This document shows, piece by piece, positions 9,786 to 21,544 of a stretch of DNA of 64,000 nucleotides. Under the pieces are notes generated by a model. It made no database searches. It had not been told where the DNA came from and was given only the letters and a program-made list of their open reading frames with translations. Position numbers and translations under genes: made by a program. This stretch comes from Morganella morganii (GTDB taxonomy: Bacteria > Pseudomonadota > Gammaproteobacteria > Enterobacterales > Enterobacteriaceae), in the NCBI RefSeq assembly GCF_003996855.1, contig NZ_NRQY01000001.1:1711673-1775672 (forward strand), given 5' to 3'. Within the stretch, counting starts at the first letter, position 1; each line of letters starts with the position of its first letter.

Positions 9786-9804
9786 AATAGTGATAATCAT
9801 TCAA
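9786..9804. promoter_or_regulatory. Fur-like box upstream of nrdHIEF
   Basis: The 19-mer centred on GATAATCAT (9792-9800) matches about 14 of 19 positions of the Fur consensus. Fur repression of nrdHIEF is established in E. coli, and the site lies about 130 bp upstream of nrdH, next to the NrdR boxes. Confidence 0.6.
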
Positions 9805-9821
9805 AATACAAAAAACAAAAA

Positions 9822-9867
9822 ACACCATATATAGTGTGGTTGATATATTTAATATCTACATATAGTA
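9822..9867. promoter_or_regulatory. Paired NrdR boxes upstream of nrdHIEF
   Basis: Box 1 at 9822-9836 (ACACCATATATAGTG) is very close to the NrdR consensus. Box 2 at 9853-9867 (ATATCTACATATAGT region, core CTACATATAGTA) is weaker. The matching TAG bases lie exactly 31 bp apart, three helical turns, which is the arrangement known for this dNTP-sensing repressor of ribonucleotide reductase genes. The rest of 9616-9931 shows no gene. Confidence 0.8.
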
Positions 9868-9931
9868 TTCAAAATACAGTTAACCCACGATATCTGCTCA
9901 TGACGGGCAGAAATAACCACGGGATACCGCC

Positions 9932-10150
9932 ATGACAGTGACTATCTACAGCAAACCCGACTGCGTGCAATGTAACGCCACTTATCAGATGCTGACACGG
10001 AAAAATATTCCGTTCAGTGTCATTGATATCACTCAGGATGAGCAGGCGTATCAGCATGTCCGCACACTGGGATATCAGCAGGTACCGGTGGTGATCGCCG
10101 GTCAGGAACACTGGGCCGGGTTTCGCCCCGACAAACTTGCCGCCCTCTGA
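9932..10150 (+). CDS. nrdH: NrdH redoxin, glutaredoxin-like electron donor
   Basis: NrdH is a small (72 aa) glutaredoxin-like protein with thioredoxin-like activity that reduces the NrdEF ribonucleotide reductase. The redox motif CVQC is at residues 11-14. The C-terminal WAGFRPDKL is the signature of NrdH. It is about nine residues shorter than E. coli NrdH at the tail, with no sign of damage. It is the first gene of nrdHIEF, and nrdI starts 21 bp after its stop. Confidence 0.95.
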   Translation: MTVTIYSKPDCVQCNATYQMLTRKNIPFSVIDITQDEQAYQHVRTLGYQQVPVVIAGQEHWAGFRPDKLAAL

Positions 10151-10171
10151 ACCGCATATGCCGGAGGCACC

Positions 10172-10588
10172 ATGACCACACAGGCACTGATTTATTTCTC
10201 CACCCGCTCAGAAACCTGTCACCGGTTCACTGAAAAGCTGGGACTCCCGGCCACGCGGCTCCCGGAAGACGGTGACCTCAGCGCCACACAGCCCTTTGTG
10301 CTGCTGGTGCCGACCTACGGCGGCGGCCATCACAGCGGCGCTGTACCGCGTCCGGTGATCCGTTTCCTCAACCGGCCTGAGAACCGGGCATTGCTGCGTG
10401 GTGTGATTGCCGCCGGTAATACCAACTTTGGCCGCGCTTATGCCATTGCCGGTGACATCATCTCCGCCAAATGTCAGGTGCCGTTTTTATACCGCTTTGA
10501 ACTGCTCGGCACGCAGGCGGATGTGGATAACGTCCGCCGCGGCTTACACCATTTCTGGCAGCAGCAGGCCGCAGAGACCGCCTGCTGA
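10172..10588 (+). CDS. nrdI: Flavodoxin-like NrdI, cofactor assembly factor
   Basis: NrdI is a flavodoxin-like FMN protein. It supplies the oxidant that builds the dimanganese-tyrosyl radical cofactor of NrdF. Flavodoxin-type motifs are visible: [12 protein letters not shown] near the N-terminus (phosphate loop), [14 protein letters not shown] in the middle, and [14 protein letters not shown] later. Length is 138 (E. coli 136). A Shine-Dalgarno GGAGG lies just before the start. Confidence 0.95.
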   Translation: MTTQALIYFSTRSETCHRFTEKLGLPATRLPEDGDLSATQPFVLLVPTYGGGHHSGAVPRPVIRFLNRPENRALLRGVIAAGNTNFGRAYAIAGDIISAKCQVPFLYRFELLGTQADVDNVRRGLHHFWQQQAAETAC

Positions 10589-10618
10589 GTGCTGCTTACC
10601 TGATTCCGGGATAACACG

Positions 10619-13725
<3,107 letters not shown>

Positions 13726-13772
13726 ATCAATAACTTCTGTTTAAGTGTAATGCAATAAATACTGGTTTTATT

Positions 13773-13815
13773 AATGCACTGATATTGCAGTATATTTATA
13801 TCAGTGCATTTTTTG
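13773..13815 (+). terminator. Rho-independent terminator after nrdF
   Basis: AATGCACTGATAT (13773-13785) pairs perfectly with ATATCAGTGCATT (13798-13810), followed by TTTTT. Confidence 0.92.
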
Positions 13816-13926
13816 TTCAAAAAACAACCTGAATTATCAATTTTTCCGGAGCTATTTTCCGGTTATTGGGGTATTTTTATCGAGTTATTTTTAAACTTAA
13901 CCGAAATATTCGTTATCACACCATTA

Positions 13927-13976
13927 ATCACAACATTAAATTGATAAATATATTTAATGTTGAGTGATTTTTTTTC
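13927..13976 (+). terminator. Second terminator-like hairpin in the nrdF-proV gap
   Basis: ATCAC plus AACATTAAAT (13927-13941) pairs with ATTTAATGTT plus GAGTGAT (13952-13968), with a two-base bulge, followed by eight T. It lies ~110 bp beyond the nrdF terminator with no ORF between, so it may end an unannotated short transcript. Confidence 0.65.
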
Positions 13977-14329
13977 TCCATTTCCGCGATGAATATCACA
14001 ACTTACTGACGCCGGTATTATGCTGCGGAATATCATCATATTCCCTTTTCAGGCATTCCGGATAAAAAGCGGATAAAACAAGCACCTGGTTAACTTTCCG
14101 AGGATCTCTTTATCTTATTTTCCGCAAATTATTCATATATTAATGAAATGGGTTATTTACCGGATACCGGTGATTTTACACTAAAAATATATCTGCTGTT
14201 TTTGATTAATTCTCATAAACAAGGGGTTGTCAGCATTATCTCGTATGCTAGGGTAAATAACGTTTTTTTCAGGGAGAGGATTCACATTTACCCATTTCAC
14301 ATCCACGTTATTCTGAATGGATATACTGC
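13977..14329. other. AT-rich region upstream of proV, no gene seen
   Basis: This 350-bp stretch is AT-rich and contains no credible gene. By position it should hold the osmotically regulated proU promoters. AT-rich DNA at proU is the known target of H-NS silencing in E. coli. I could not assign -35 and -10 hexamers with confidence. Confidence 0.5.
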
Positions 14330-15535
14330 ATGGCAATAAAACTCGAAGTTAAAAATCTCTATAAAATATTCGGTGAGCACCCGAAACAGGCATTTGAATT
14401 ATTAGAACAGGGCCTGGACAAAGAACATATCTTTGAAAAGACCGGTGCTACCGTCGGCGTACAGGACGCCAATCTGGCCATTGAAGAAGGCGAAATATTC
14501 GTCATCATGGGACTGAGCGGTTCAGGGAAATCCACCTTAGTTCGTCTTCTCAATCGCCTGATAGAACCGACCCGCGGCCAGGTGCTGATCGACGGTGAAG
14601 ATATCGCTGTGATTTCTGATCAGGCACTGCGCGAGGTACGGCGTAAAAAAATCAGTATGGTATTCCAGTCCTTTGCACTGATGCCGCATATGTCGGTTAT
14701 CGACAATACTGCATTCGGCCTTGAACTGGCCGGCATGAGCAAAGCGGAACGCCACGACCGCGCACTGGATGCGCTGAAACAGGTCAACCTGGAGCAGTGG
14801 GCAAATTCCTATCCGGATGAACTGTCCGGCGGGATGCGTCAGCGGATCGGGCTTGCCCGCGCGCTGGCTAATGACCCGGATATCCTGCTGATGGATGAGG
14901 CGTTCTCCGCCCTTGACCCGCTGATCCGCACCGAGATGCAGGATGAGCTGCTGAGTCTCCAGGGCGATAAACAGCGCACCATCGTCTTTATTTCTCATGA
15001 CCTCGATGAGGCCATGCGTATCGGCGACCGTATCGCCATTATGCAGGGCGGCGTTGTGGTACAGATCGGCACACCGGATGAAATCCTCAATAATCCGGCC
15101 AATGATTATGTCCGCACTTTCTTCCGCGGCGTGGATATCAGTCATGTGTTCAGCGCCAAAGATATTGCCCGCCGCCGGGCTGATGCCCTGCTGCATGTCG
15201 CGCCGGGCTTCGGCCCGCGTTCGGCACTGAAAGTTCTCAATGATGATGACCGCGAATACGGCTATCTGATTGAACGCGGACAAAAATTTGCCGGTATTGT
15301 TTCTGTTGCCTCCCTGGAGGCGGCACTGAAAGCGAAAAAACCTATCACAGACGCCATTCTGAGCGAGCCGCAGGCGGTCAGCGCCGACACGCCGCTCAAT
15401 GAGCTGCTGACCGTTGTCGCGCAGTCACCGTGTGCAGTTCCGGTGGTCGGTAACAACAACCGCTATGCCGGGGTTATCTCAAAAGGGATGCTTTTGCAGG
15501 CTTTAGATAAGGAGACGCCGAATGAGCCGGAATAA
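14330..15535 (+). CDS. proV: Glycine betaine/proline ABC transporter, ATP-binding subunit
   Basis: ProV powers the ProU osmoprotectant importer from the cytoplasmic face. It has Walker [17 protein letters not shown], signature [15 protein letters not shown], Walker [14 protein letters not shown] and a switch histidine in [10 protein letters not shown]. Two C-terminal CBS domains at about 280-400 sense ionic strength. The protein is 401 residues (E. coli 400) and the N-terminus [18 protein letters not shown] matches the family. The gene overlaps proW by 14 bp. Confidence 0.97.
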   Translation: MAIKLEVKNLYKIFGEHPKQAFELLEQGLDKEHIFEKTGATVGVQDANLAIEEGEIFVIMGLSGSGKSTLVRLLNRLIEPTRGQVLIDGEDIAVISDQALREVRRKKISMVFQSFALMPHMSVIDNTAFGLELAGMSKAERHDRALDALKQVNLEQWANSYPDELSGGMRQRIGLARALANDPDILLMDEAFSALDPLIRTEMQDELLSLQGDKQRTIVFISHDLDEAMRIGDRIAIMQGGVVVQIGTPDEILNNPANDYVRTFFRGVDISHVFSAKDIARRRADALLHVAPGFGPRSALKVLNDDDREYGYLIERGQKFAGIVSVASLEAALKAKKPITDAILSEPQAVSADTPLNELLTVVAQSPCAVPVVGNNNRYAGVISKGMLLQALDKETPNEPE

Positions 15536-16634
15536 TCAACAGGATCCCGAACTAGACCCGTGGGCAACGACGTCAGGACAGGATACCGCAGACAGCAGTG
15601 ATCCGTGGGGAAGTGCCGCTGATACCGGCGGGGCGGATGCCGACCCGTGGGGCGGTGCTGCGGACAGCGGCAGCGACTGGCTGGATGCCGCACCGGCAGA
15701 TACCGGTCCCGCCTTTGACTGGGCAAACCCGTTTGACCACTCGCTGATCCCGTTTGACAGCTGGGTGACCGATGCCATCAACTGGATAGTGCTGCACTTC
15801 CGGCCTGTCTTTCAGGGCATCCGTGTACCGATCGACTTTGTGCTCACAACCTTTGAACAAGGGCTGACCGCGATTCCGGCACCGATCGCCATTCTTATTT
15901 TTGCCCTGCTCGCCTGGCAGATGAGCGGCAAAGGACTGGGGCTTGCCACGGTGGTATCACTGACATTTATCGGTGCCATCGGCGCATGGAATGAAGCAAT
16001 GGTAACATTATCATTGGTTCTGACTGCCCTGATGTTCTGTATTATCATCGGCTTACCGACCGGTATTGCCCTGGCACGGCATGAACGCGCCGCGAAATTT
16101 ATCCGTCCGCTGCTTGATGCCATGCAGACAACACCGGCCTTCGTCTATCTGGTACCAATTGTCATGCTGTTCGGTATCGGTAACGTGCCGGGTGTGGTGG
16201 TGACCATTATCTTCGCCCTGCCGCCGGTGATCCGCCTGACTATCCTCGGTATCCGTCAGGTACCCGCCGACCTGGTGGAAGCTGCGGAGTCCTTTGGTGC
16301 CAATCCGCGTCAGATGCTGTTTAAAGTACAGCTGCCGCTGGCGATGCCGACCATCATGGCCGGGATCAACCAGACACTGATGCTGGCACTGTCTATGGTG
16401 GTTATCGCCTCCATGATCGCCGTCGGTGGTCTGGGGCAGATGGTACTGCGCGGTATCGGCCGTCTGGATATGGGGCTGGCATCCGTCGGCGGCGCGGGGA
16501 TTGTCATTCTCGCCATTATTCTTGACCGCCTGACACAATCTCTCGGGAAAGATTCCCGCAGCAAAGCCGGCCGCCGCTGGTATCACACCGGCCCTGCCGG
16601 GCTTATCACCCGCCCGTTCCGCCGCGCGCCGTAA
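15522..16634 (+). CDS. proW: Glycine betaine/proline ABC transporter, permease
   Basis: ProW is the inner-membrane permease of ProU. The first ~85 residues are an acidic, Asp/Gly/Trp-rich cytoplasmic or periplasmic tail containing short imperfect repeats ([20 protein letters not shown]). These are followed by about seven membrane helices. The EAA loop that contacts ProV is [20 protein letters not shown]. Length 370 is somewhat longer than E. coli ProW (354), the excess being in the tail. The start at 15522 lies inside the proV 3' end with a GGAG Shine-Dalgarno. Confidence 0.96.
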   Translation: MSRNNQQDPELDPWATTSGQDTADSSDPWGSAADTGGADADPWGGAADSGSDWLDAAPADTGPAFDWANPFDHSLIPFDSWVTDAINWIVLHFRPVFQGIRVPIDFVLTTFEQGLTAIPAPIAILIFALLAWQMSGKGLGLATVVSLTFIGAIGAWNEAMVTLSLVLTALMFCIIIGLPTGIALARHERAAKFIRPLLDAMQTTPAFVYLVPIVMLFGIGNVPGVVVTIIFALPPVIRLTILGIRQVPADLVEAAESFGANPRQMLFKVQLPLAMPTIMAGINQTLMLALSMVVIASMIAVGGLGQMVLRGIGRLDMGLASVGGAGIVILAIILDRLTQSLGKDSRSKAGRRWYHTGPAGLITRPFRRAP

Positions 16635-16636
16635 CA

Positions 16637-16678
16637 TGCGGCAGGGAGCCTCTGCTCCCGCTCATTATCACCCTGCCG
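16637..16678 (+). other. Strong hairpin in the proW-proX gap
   Basis: GCGGCAGGG (16637-16645) is perfectly complementary to CCCTGCCGC (16670-16678). An inner stem GGGAGC/GCTCCC (16643-16648 and 16653-16658) competes for three of the same bases. There is no T-tract. Such a structure could stabilise the 5' proVW mRNA and adjust ProX excess. Confidence 0.6.
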
Positions 16679-16716
16679 CTGTTATCGCGGCGGCAGGCAC
16701 AACAAGAGGGAAAACG

Positions 16717-17715
16717 ATGCGTAAGACAGCAATCGCAGCAATCGCCTTATCGGCACTCATTGGTACTCAGGCTTTCGCGGACACCGCGCAGCCGGGTAAA
16801 GGGGTCAAAGTGCTGCCTGTACAAAGCACCATTACTGAAGAAACCTTTCAGACCCTTATCGTCAATAAAGCACTGGAAGAACTCGGTTATGATGTGCAGC
16901 CGATTCAGGAAGTGGATTACAACGTGGCCTATGCCTCAATCGCCAACGGCGATGCCACCTTTATGGCAGTGAGCTGGGTTCCGCTGCACAACTCCCAGTA
17001 CAAAGCCGCCGGGGGCGACGACAAATTCTACCGCAAAGGGGATTATGTCGTGAATGCCGCTCAGGGGTATCTGATTGATAAAAAGACCGCAGAAAAATAC
17101 CACATCACCAACATTGAGCAGCTGAAAGATCCGGAGATTGCCAAACTGTTTGACAGCAACGGCAACGGTAAAGCGGATCTGACCGGCTGTAACCCGGGCT
17201 GGGGCTGTGAGGCCGCCATCAACAACCACATGAAAGCCTATAAGCTGACAGACACGGTTGATCACAACCAGGGGAACTATGCCGCGATGATGGCAGACAC
17301 CATCACCCGCTATAAAGAGGGCAAACCGGTTCTCTACTATACCTGGACACCGTACTGGCTCAGTGATGTCCTGAAACCGGGCCGCGATGTGGTCTGGCTG
17401 GAAGTCCCGTTCTCCTCCATGCCGGGCGGTGAGAAGATCGATACCAAACTGCCGAACGGTAAAAACTACGGCTTCCCACCGAGCACCATGCATATCGCCG
17501 CCAACAAAGCCTGGGCCGAGCAGAACCCGGCTGCCGCTGAGCTGTTTGCCATAATGAAACTGCCGGTCTCGGCCATCAACGCCCAGAACCTGCGCATGCA
17601 TAACGGCGAAAACTCACAGGCGGATATTGAACGTCACGCTAATGCCTGGATTAAAGCCAATCAGACTAAGTTTGACGGCTGGATTGAACAGGCACGAAAA
17701 GCCGCTGATAAATAA
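16717..17715 (+). CDS. proX: Glycine betaine/proline-binding periplasmic protein
   Basis: ProX is the periplasmic receptor of ProU. The start at 16717 gives [21 protein letters not shown], a normal signal peptide cleaved before DTAQPGKG, and has an AGAGGG Shine-Dalgarno. An upstream in-frame ATG at 16636 would disrupt the signal. Tryptophans forming the betaine cage are conserved ([28 protein letters not shown]). Length is 332 (E. coli 330). A terminator follows, so proVWX is a complete operon. Confidence 0.97.
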   Translation: MRKTAIAAIALSALIGTQAFADTAQPGKGVKVLPVQSTITEETFQTLIVNKALEELGYDVQPIQEVDYNVAYASIANGDATFMAVSWVPLHNSQYKAAGGDDKFYRKGDYVVNAAQGYLIDKKTAEKYHITNIEQLKDPEIAKLFDSNGNGKADLTGCNPGWGCEAAINNHMKAYKLTDTVDHNQGNYAAMMADTITRYKEGKPVLYYTWTPYWLSDVLKPGRDVVWLEVPFSSMPGGEKIDTKLPNGKNYGFPPSTMHIAANKAWAEQNPAAAELFAIMKLPVSAINAQNLRMHNGENSQADIERHANAWIKANQTKFDGWIEQARKAADK

Positions 17716-17736
17716 CCGGATCTGAAAAATCTACCG

Positions 17737-17765
17737 GCGGCCATCGCAATATGGCCGCTTTTTTT
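17737..17765 (+). terminator. Rho-independent terminator after proX
   Basis: GCGGCCAT (17737-17744) pairs with ATGGCCGC (17751-17758), followed by seven T. Confidence 0.93.
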
Positions 17766-17775
17766 ACCCTCAACA

Positions 17776-17797
17776 AAACGTGATAAACCTCACAAAA
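17776..17797. promoter_or_regulatory. CRP-like site upstream of ygaY
   Basis: CGTGA-N6-TCACA matches the CRP consensus at nine of ten core bases, with A-rich flanks on both sides. It lies ~97 bp upstream of the ygaY start. A TATATAGT -10 candidate is near 17823-17830, but the spacing to the site is not one of the standard CRP classes. Confidence 0.45.
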
Positions 17798-17883
17798 TCG
17801 ATACCTTTTCCGGTCTGCTTTCTATATAGTACCGCTCCGTAGTACCCGTAATCATTTCATACTCAATCAATCTTATAATAATC

Positions 17884-19110
17884 ATGAAAAAGAAAACCAT
17901 TGATGCGGTTCTGACACCTCAGCTTATCTGCCTGATGGCAATGGCGACCGGGTTGTTAGTCGCAAGTAACTATTATGCACAGCCTTTACTGGAGACGATT
18001 GCCGCGCAATTCGGCGTCACTGCCGGTATGGCGGGATTTATCGTCACCACCGCGCAACTCAGTTATGCCGCCGGTCTGATGTTTCTGGTGCCGCTCGGGG
18101 ATAAATTTGAGCGCCGCAACCTGATTGTCACCATGACACTGCTGTCCGCTATCGGGCTGGTGATCTCCGCTCTGTCACAGACACTCTGGCAGTTACTGCT
18201 GGGCACCGCGCTGGCCGGGATGTTTTCCGTGGTGGCACAAATTCTTATCCCGCTGGCTGCCACTATCGCCAAACCGCAGCATCGCGGTAAGGCTGTCGGG
18301 ATCATTATGAGCGGCCTGCTGCTCGGTAACCTGCTGGCCCGCACCGTGGCCGGTGTGCTGGCAGAATTCGGCGGCTGGCGGACTGTCTACTGGGCAGCGT
18401 CCGGGCTGCTGGTTCTGCTGGCACTGATCCTGTATCTGCGCCTGCCGCGGTACAAACAGGTATCTGAACTGAAATACAGCCAGTTGCTCGCGTCCATTGT
18501 GATACTGTTTGTCCGCACGCCGGTTCTGCGTGTCCGTGCCGCACTCGGTGCTATTGTGTTTGCCGCATTCGGCCTGCTCTGGACATCGATGGCCTTCCTG
18601 CTGGCATCAGATCCGTTTAATTATTCCGAAAGCACCATCGGGCTGTTCGGTCTGGCCGGTGCAGCCGGTGCGCTGATGGCGGGTCCCGCCGGACGTTTTG
18701 CCGATAAAGGTAAAGGCCGCCTGACCACCAGCGCCGGTCTGCTGCTCCTGCTGCTCTCCTGGGTCCCGCTGGCACTGAGCGGCTACTCTGTCGCCGCCTT
18801 TGTGGCCGGTGTGGTGATCCTGGATCTGGCCGTACAGGCTGTTCATGTCACCAATCAGAGTACCCTCTACCGGATGATGCCGGAGGCACGCAGCCGCCTG
18901 ACCGCAGGTTATATGACCTGCTATTTCTGTGGCGGCGCATTCGGATCACTGCTTTCCGGCTATGCCTACAGCCACTACGGCTGGAATGGCGTCTGTTACA
19001 GCGGTGCCGCCGTCAGTGCCCTGGGTCTGGTAATCTGGCTTGCCGGGAAGAAGTATGATGTTCCGCAATCTGATGAGACACCTACTCGTCAGCAACCATC
19101 ACACACCTGA
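17884..19110 (+). CDS. ygaY: MFS exporter YgaY
   Basis: This 12-helix major facilitator transporter (408 aa) lies between proX and emrR, exactly where E. coli carries ygaY. I recall the K-12 copy being annotated as a pseudogene; here the gene is intact. The N-terminal NYYAQPLLETIAAQFGV motif is typical of the YnfM-like arabinose-efflux branch. The loop 2-3 signature region is VPLGDKFERRNLI. Substrate is not known; a drug or metabolite is the usual guess for the family. Confidence 0.88.
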   Translation: MKKKTIDAVLTPQLICLMAMATGLLVASNYYAQPLLETIAAQFGVTAGMAGFIVTTAQLSYAAGLMFLVPLGDKFERRNLIVTMTLLSAIGLVISALSQTLWQLLLGTALAGMFSVVAQILIPLAATIAKPQHRGKAVGIIMSGLLLGNLLARTVAGVLAEFGGWRTVYWAASGLLVLLALILYLRLPRYKQVSELKYSQLLASIVILFVRTPVLRVRAALGAIVFAAFGLLWTSMAFLLASDPFNYSESTIGLFGLAGAAGALMAGPAGRFADKGKGRLTTSAGLLLLLLSWVPLALSGYSVAAFVAGVVILDLAVQAVHVTNQSTLYRMMPEARSRLTAGYMTCYFCGGAFGSLLSGYAYSHYGWNGVCYSGAAVSALGLVIWLAGKKYDVPQSDETPTRQQPSHT

Positions 19111-19119
19111 TTCCTCCGT

Positions 19120-19143
19120 AAAAAGCACCTTCCGGTGCTTTTT
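19120..19143 (+). terminator. Rho-independent terminator after ygaY
   Basis: AAAAAGCACC pairs with GGTGCTTTTT around a TTCC loop. The symmetrical A/T tails allow use in both directions. Confidence 0.9.
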
Positions 19144-19594
19144 ACACTCAAAAATCGGATAAATATCGCATAATAATCTACCACTTGTAGATTATCCCTT
19201 CATAAAAAGTTACAAATAACACTGTTAATCAAAGAAAATAATTTTTGACCACGTAAAATAGATACCACAGTGATAATCACTGCCATAACGGCTAATGAAA
19301 GTCATTTGATATTCTTCATTATCATGGTTCACTAATAAAAATTGACGTAATTTATGAAGCGAAAATTACGCATAATCAGAGTCAGCCACCCGGTAATGGA
19401 AATGTAAGTGATTTGCTAAATAATAAGTGATATTTGTGACTAACATTCATAAAATTTATGAATCAGTTGGCATTATCAACAGAAATGTAGTGATATTAAC
19501 CTGCTATAATTGTTAAATTAATCTTTTGACCGGCCATTTCGCCGTGTCATAGCCGGGTTAACATACCAACAGAAACTAATAAGGTATCTCAATA
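19144..19594. promoter_or_regulatory. Long AT-rich leader and promoter region of emrR
   Basis: No gene is seen here. Visible elements are three. First, an inverted repeat ATAATCTAC-N5-GTAGATTAT at 19173-19195. Second, an inverted repeat ATTCATAA-N3-TTATGAAT at 19445-19463, which suits a MarR-type dimer such as EmrR itself. Third, a perfect extended -10, TGCTATAAT, at 19502-19510, ~85 bp before the emrR start, without a clear -35. Confidence 0.55.
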
Positions 19595-20110
19595 ATGGAA
19601 AGTTCATTTACACCGACAGAAGAGCTGCTTAACAGCCGGATTTCACAGCAGCAGAATCTGGGTGCAGATCTGCCGTATCAGGAAATTTTACTGACCCGGC
19701 TTTCAATGCACGTTCAGAGTAAATTATTAGAAAAACGCAACAATATGCTGAAATCTCAGGGCATCAATGAAACATTATTCATGGCGCTGATGATTCTGGA
19801 TACTAAAGAATCTCACAGCATTCAGCCCTCAGAACTCAGTGCCGCTCTCGGCTCTTCCCGCACCAATGCGACCCGCATCGCGGATGAACTTGAAAAAAAC
19901 GGCTGGATTGAACGCAAAGAGAGCCACAATGACCGCCGCTGTCTGCATCTGCACCTGACAGAAAAAGGCTCAGATTTTCTGCATAATCTTCTGCCGCCTC
20001 AGCATGATTCGCTGCGTCATATCTGGTCAGCACTGGACAATGATGAGCAGAAAAACCTGGAGAAACTGATGCGCAAATTGCTTATTCAGCTCGATAAGAG
20101 CGACAACTAA
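19595..20110 (+). CDS. emrR: MarR-family repressor of emrAB
   Basis: EmrR (MprA) represses the emrRAB operon and is released by hydrophobic uncouplers and some antibiotics. The winged helix-turn-helix is clear ([40 protein letters not shown]). The wing contains the MarR-typical D-R-R. Length is 171 (E. coli 176). It is followed by emrA and emrB on the same strand, so regulator and pump are linked as in E. coli. Confidence 0.95.
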   Translation: MESSFTPTEELLNSRISQQQNLGADLPYQEILLTRLSMHVQSKLLEKRNNMLKSQGINETLFMALMILDTKESHSIQPSELSAALGSSRTNATRIADELEKNGWIERKESHNDRRCLHLHLTEKGSDFLHNLLPPQHDSLRHIWSALDNDEQKNLEKLMRKLLIQLDKSDN

Positions 20111-20249
20111 ATAACCTTTTATTGTTTAAGGTTAATGAATAAGAGCTTTTCGCAATAAGTATGTGTAAAAAAACCTTTTCTGTTGGCCCGGATCCTTTAT
20201 CCTTCACAGGCTGACATTTCTGACATCAATTGATGTGCTGACCATCCGG

Positions 20250-20290
20250 GCTTGCAATTGTCGTTAACCACAATGACGACAATAGCAAGC
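20250..20290 (+). other. Large hairpin in the emrR-emrA gap
   Basis: GCTTGCAATTGTCGT (20250-20264) and its near complement at 20276-20290 match over 14 of 15 bases around an 11-base loop. No T-tract follows, so it is not a simple terminator. The gap is 243 bp, longer than in E. coli, and the hairpin may process or stabilise the transcript between repressor and pump genes. Confidence 0.55.
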
Positions 20291-20353
20291 CTGTCTTTAT
20301 TGCGGTTATGTCATGCGACACCTTAAAAAAAGAACAATATCCGGAGATAACTG

Positions 20354-21532
20354 ATGAGTGTCAGTGAGGAAACTCAGGCTGCACAGCCCCCTGTCCGTAA
20401 CAAAAAACGACAACGCCGTAATGCGCTGATGTTACTGACGTTACTGTTTGTATTACTGGGTGCGGCTTACACCGTTTACTGGTTTATAGTGCTCCGCCAC
20501 CACGAATCCACCGATAACGCCTATGTCACCGGCAACCAGGTGATTGTGATGTCACAGGTATCCGGCAGTGTCACTACTGTCAGTGTGGATAATACCGACT
20601 ACGTGACCGCCGGGACACTGCTGGTTCAGCTTGATAAGCGGGATGCCGGTCTGGCTCTGGAAAAAGCACAGGTCGCACTGGCAAACAGTGTCCGCCAGAC
20701 ACACCAGCAGATGATCAGCAGCCGTCAGTTACTGGCCGGTATTGACGTCCGCCGTTCAGAATTGACCCGTCTGCAAAATGACCTGCGCCGCCGGGAAGTG
20801 CTGGGTGCACAGAATGTGATTGGCAAAGAAGAACTTCAGCACGCCCGTGAAGCAGTTGTCAGCGCCAAAGCACAGCTGGACGTCGCCACCGAACAGTTTA
20901 ATGCCAATAAAGCCGTTATTCTCGATACTCCGCTGAGCGAACAGCCTGCGGTGAAACAGGCGGCCACCGAAGTGCGCAATGCCTGGCTGGCGCTGGAACG
21001 GACAGATATCCGCAGTCCGGTGGACGGTTATGTCTCCCGCCGCAGTGTACAGGTCGGTGCGCAGATAACCCCGGCCACGCCGCTGATGGCGGTGGTACCG
21101 GCAACCGGAATGTGGATTGACGCCAACTTTAAAGAAACTCAGCTCAGCGCCATGCGTATCGGGCAGCCCGCCAAAGTGATCACCGATTTCTACGGCGATA
21201 AAGTCGTCTTCACCGGCACGGTTACCGGGCTGGATATGGGCACCGGCAGCGCCTTCTCCCTGCTTCCCGCACAAAATGCCAGCGGTAACTGGATTAAGGT
21301 CGTACAGCGCCTGCCGGTGCGTATCGCACTGGACCCGGCACAGCTGGAGCAATACCCGCTGCGTATCGGTCTTTCCGGTGATGTCACCGTGGACACTCAG
21401 AATACTGACGGCCCGGTGCTGTCGAAAAGTGTGCGTACCGATCCGGCCTATCATACCAATGCCCTGAGCATTGATATGCAACCGGCGGATCAGATGATCG
21501 CTGAGATTATCAGCCGCAATGCCGGTCAGTAA
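20354..21532 (+). CDS. emrA: Multidrug efflux periplasmic adaptor EmrA
   Basis: EmrA is the HlyD-family membrane-fusion protein that links EmrB to TolC. A short cytoplasmic tail is followed by a single membrane helix at about residues 26-48. Then come a lipoyl-like half motif (RHHESTDNAYVTGNQVIVMSQVSGSV), an alpha-helical hairpin at about 90-190, and the second lipoyl half (VDGYVSRRSVQVGAQITPATPLMAVVP). Length is 392 (E. coli 390). emrB starts 13 bp after its stop. Confidence 0.96.
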   Translation: MSVSEETQAAQPPVRNKKRQRRNALMLLTLLFVLLGAAYTVYWFIVLRHHESTDNAYVTGNQVIVMSQVSGSVTTVSVDNTDYVTAGTLLVQLDKRDAGLALEKAQVALANSVRQTHQQMISSRQLLAGIDVRRSELTRLQNDLRRREVLGAQNVIGKEELQHAREAVVSAKAQLDVATEQFNANKAVILDTPLSEQPAVKQAATEVRNAWLALERTDIRSPVDGYVSRRSVQVGAQITPATPLMAVVPATGMWIDANFKETQLSAMRIGQPAKVITDFYGDKVVFTGTVTGLDMGTGSAFSLLPAQNASGNWIKVVQRLPVRIALDPAQLEQYPLRIGLSGDVTVDTQNTDGPVLSKSVRTDPAYHTNALSIDMQPADQMIAEIISRNAGQ

Positions 21533-21544
21533 GGAGTCAGGGTT

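Noticed and set aside
14148..14339. 63-codon ORF overlapping the proV start
   Set aside because: No Shine-Dalgarno, AT-rich regulatory DNA, overlaps the proV start and resembles no protein I know.
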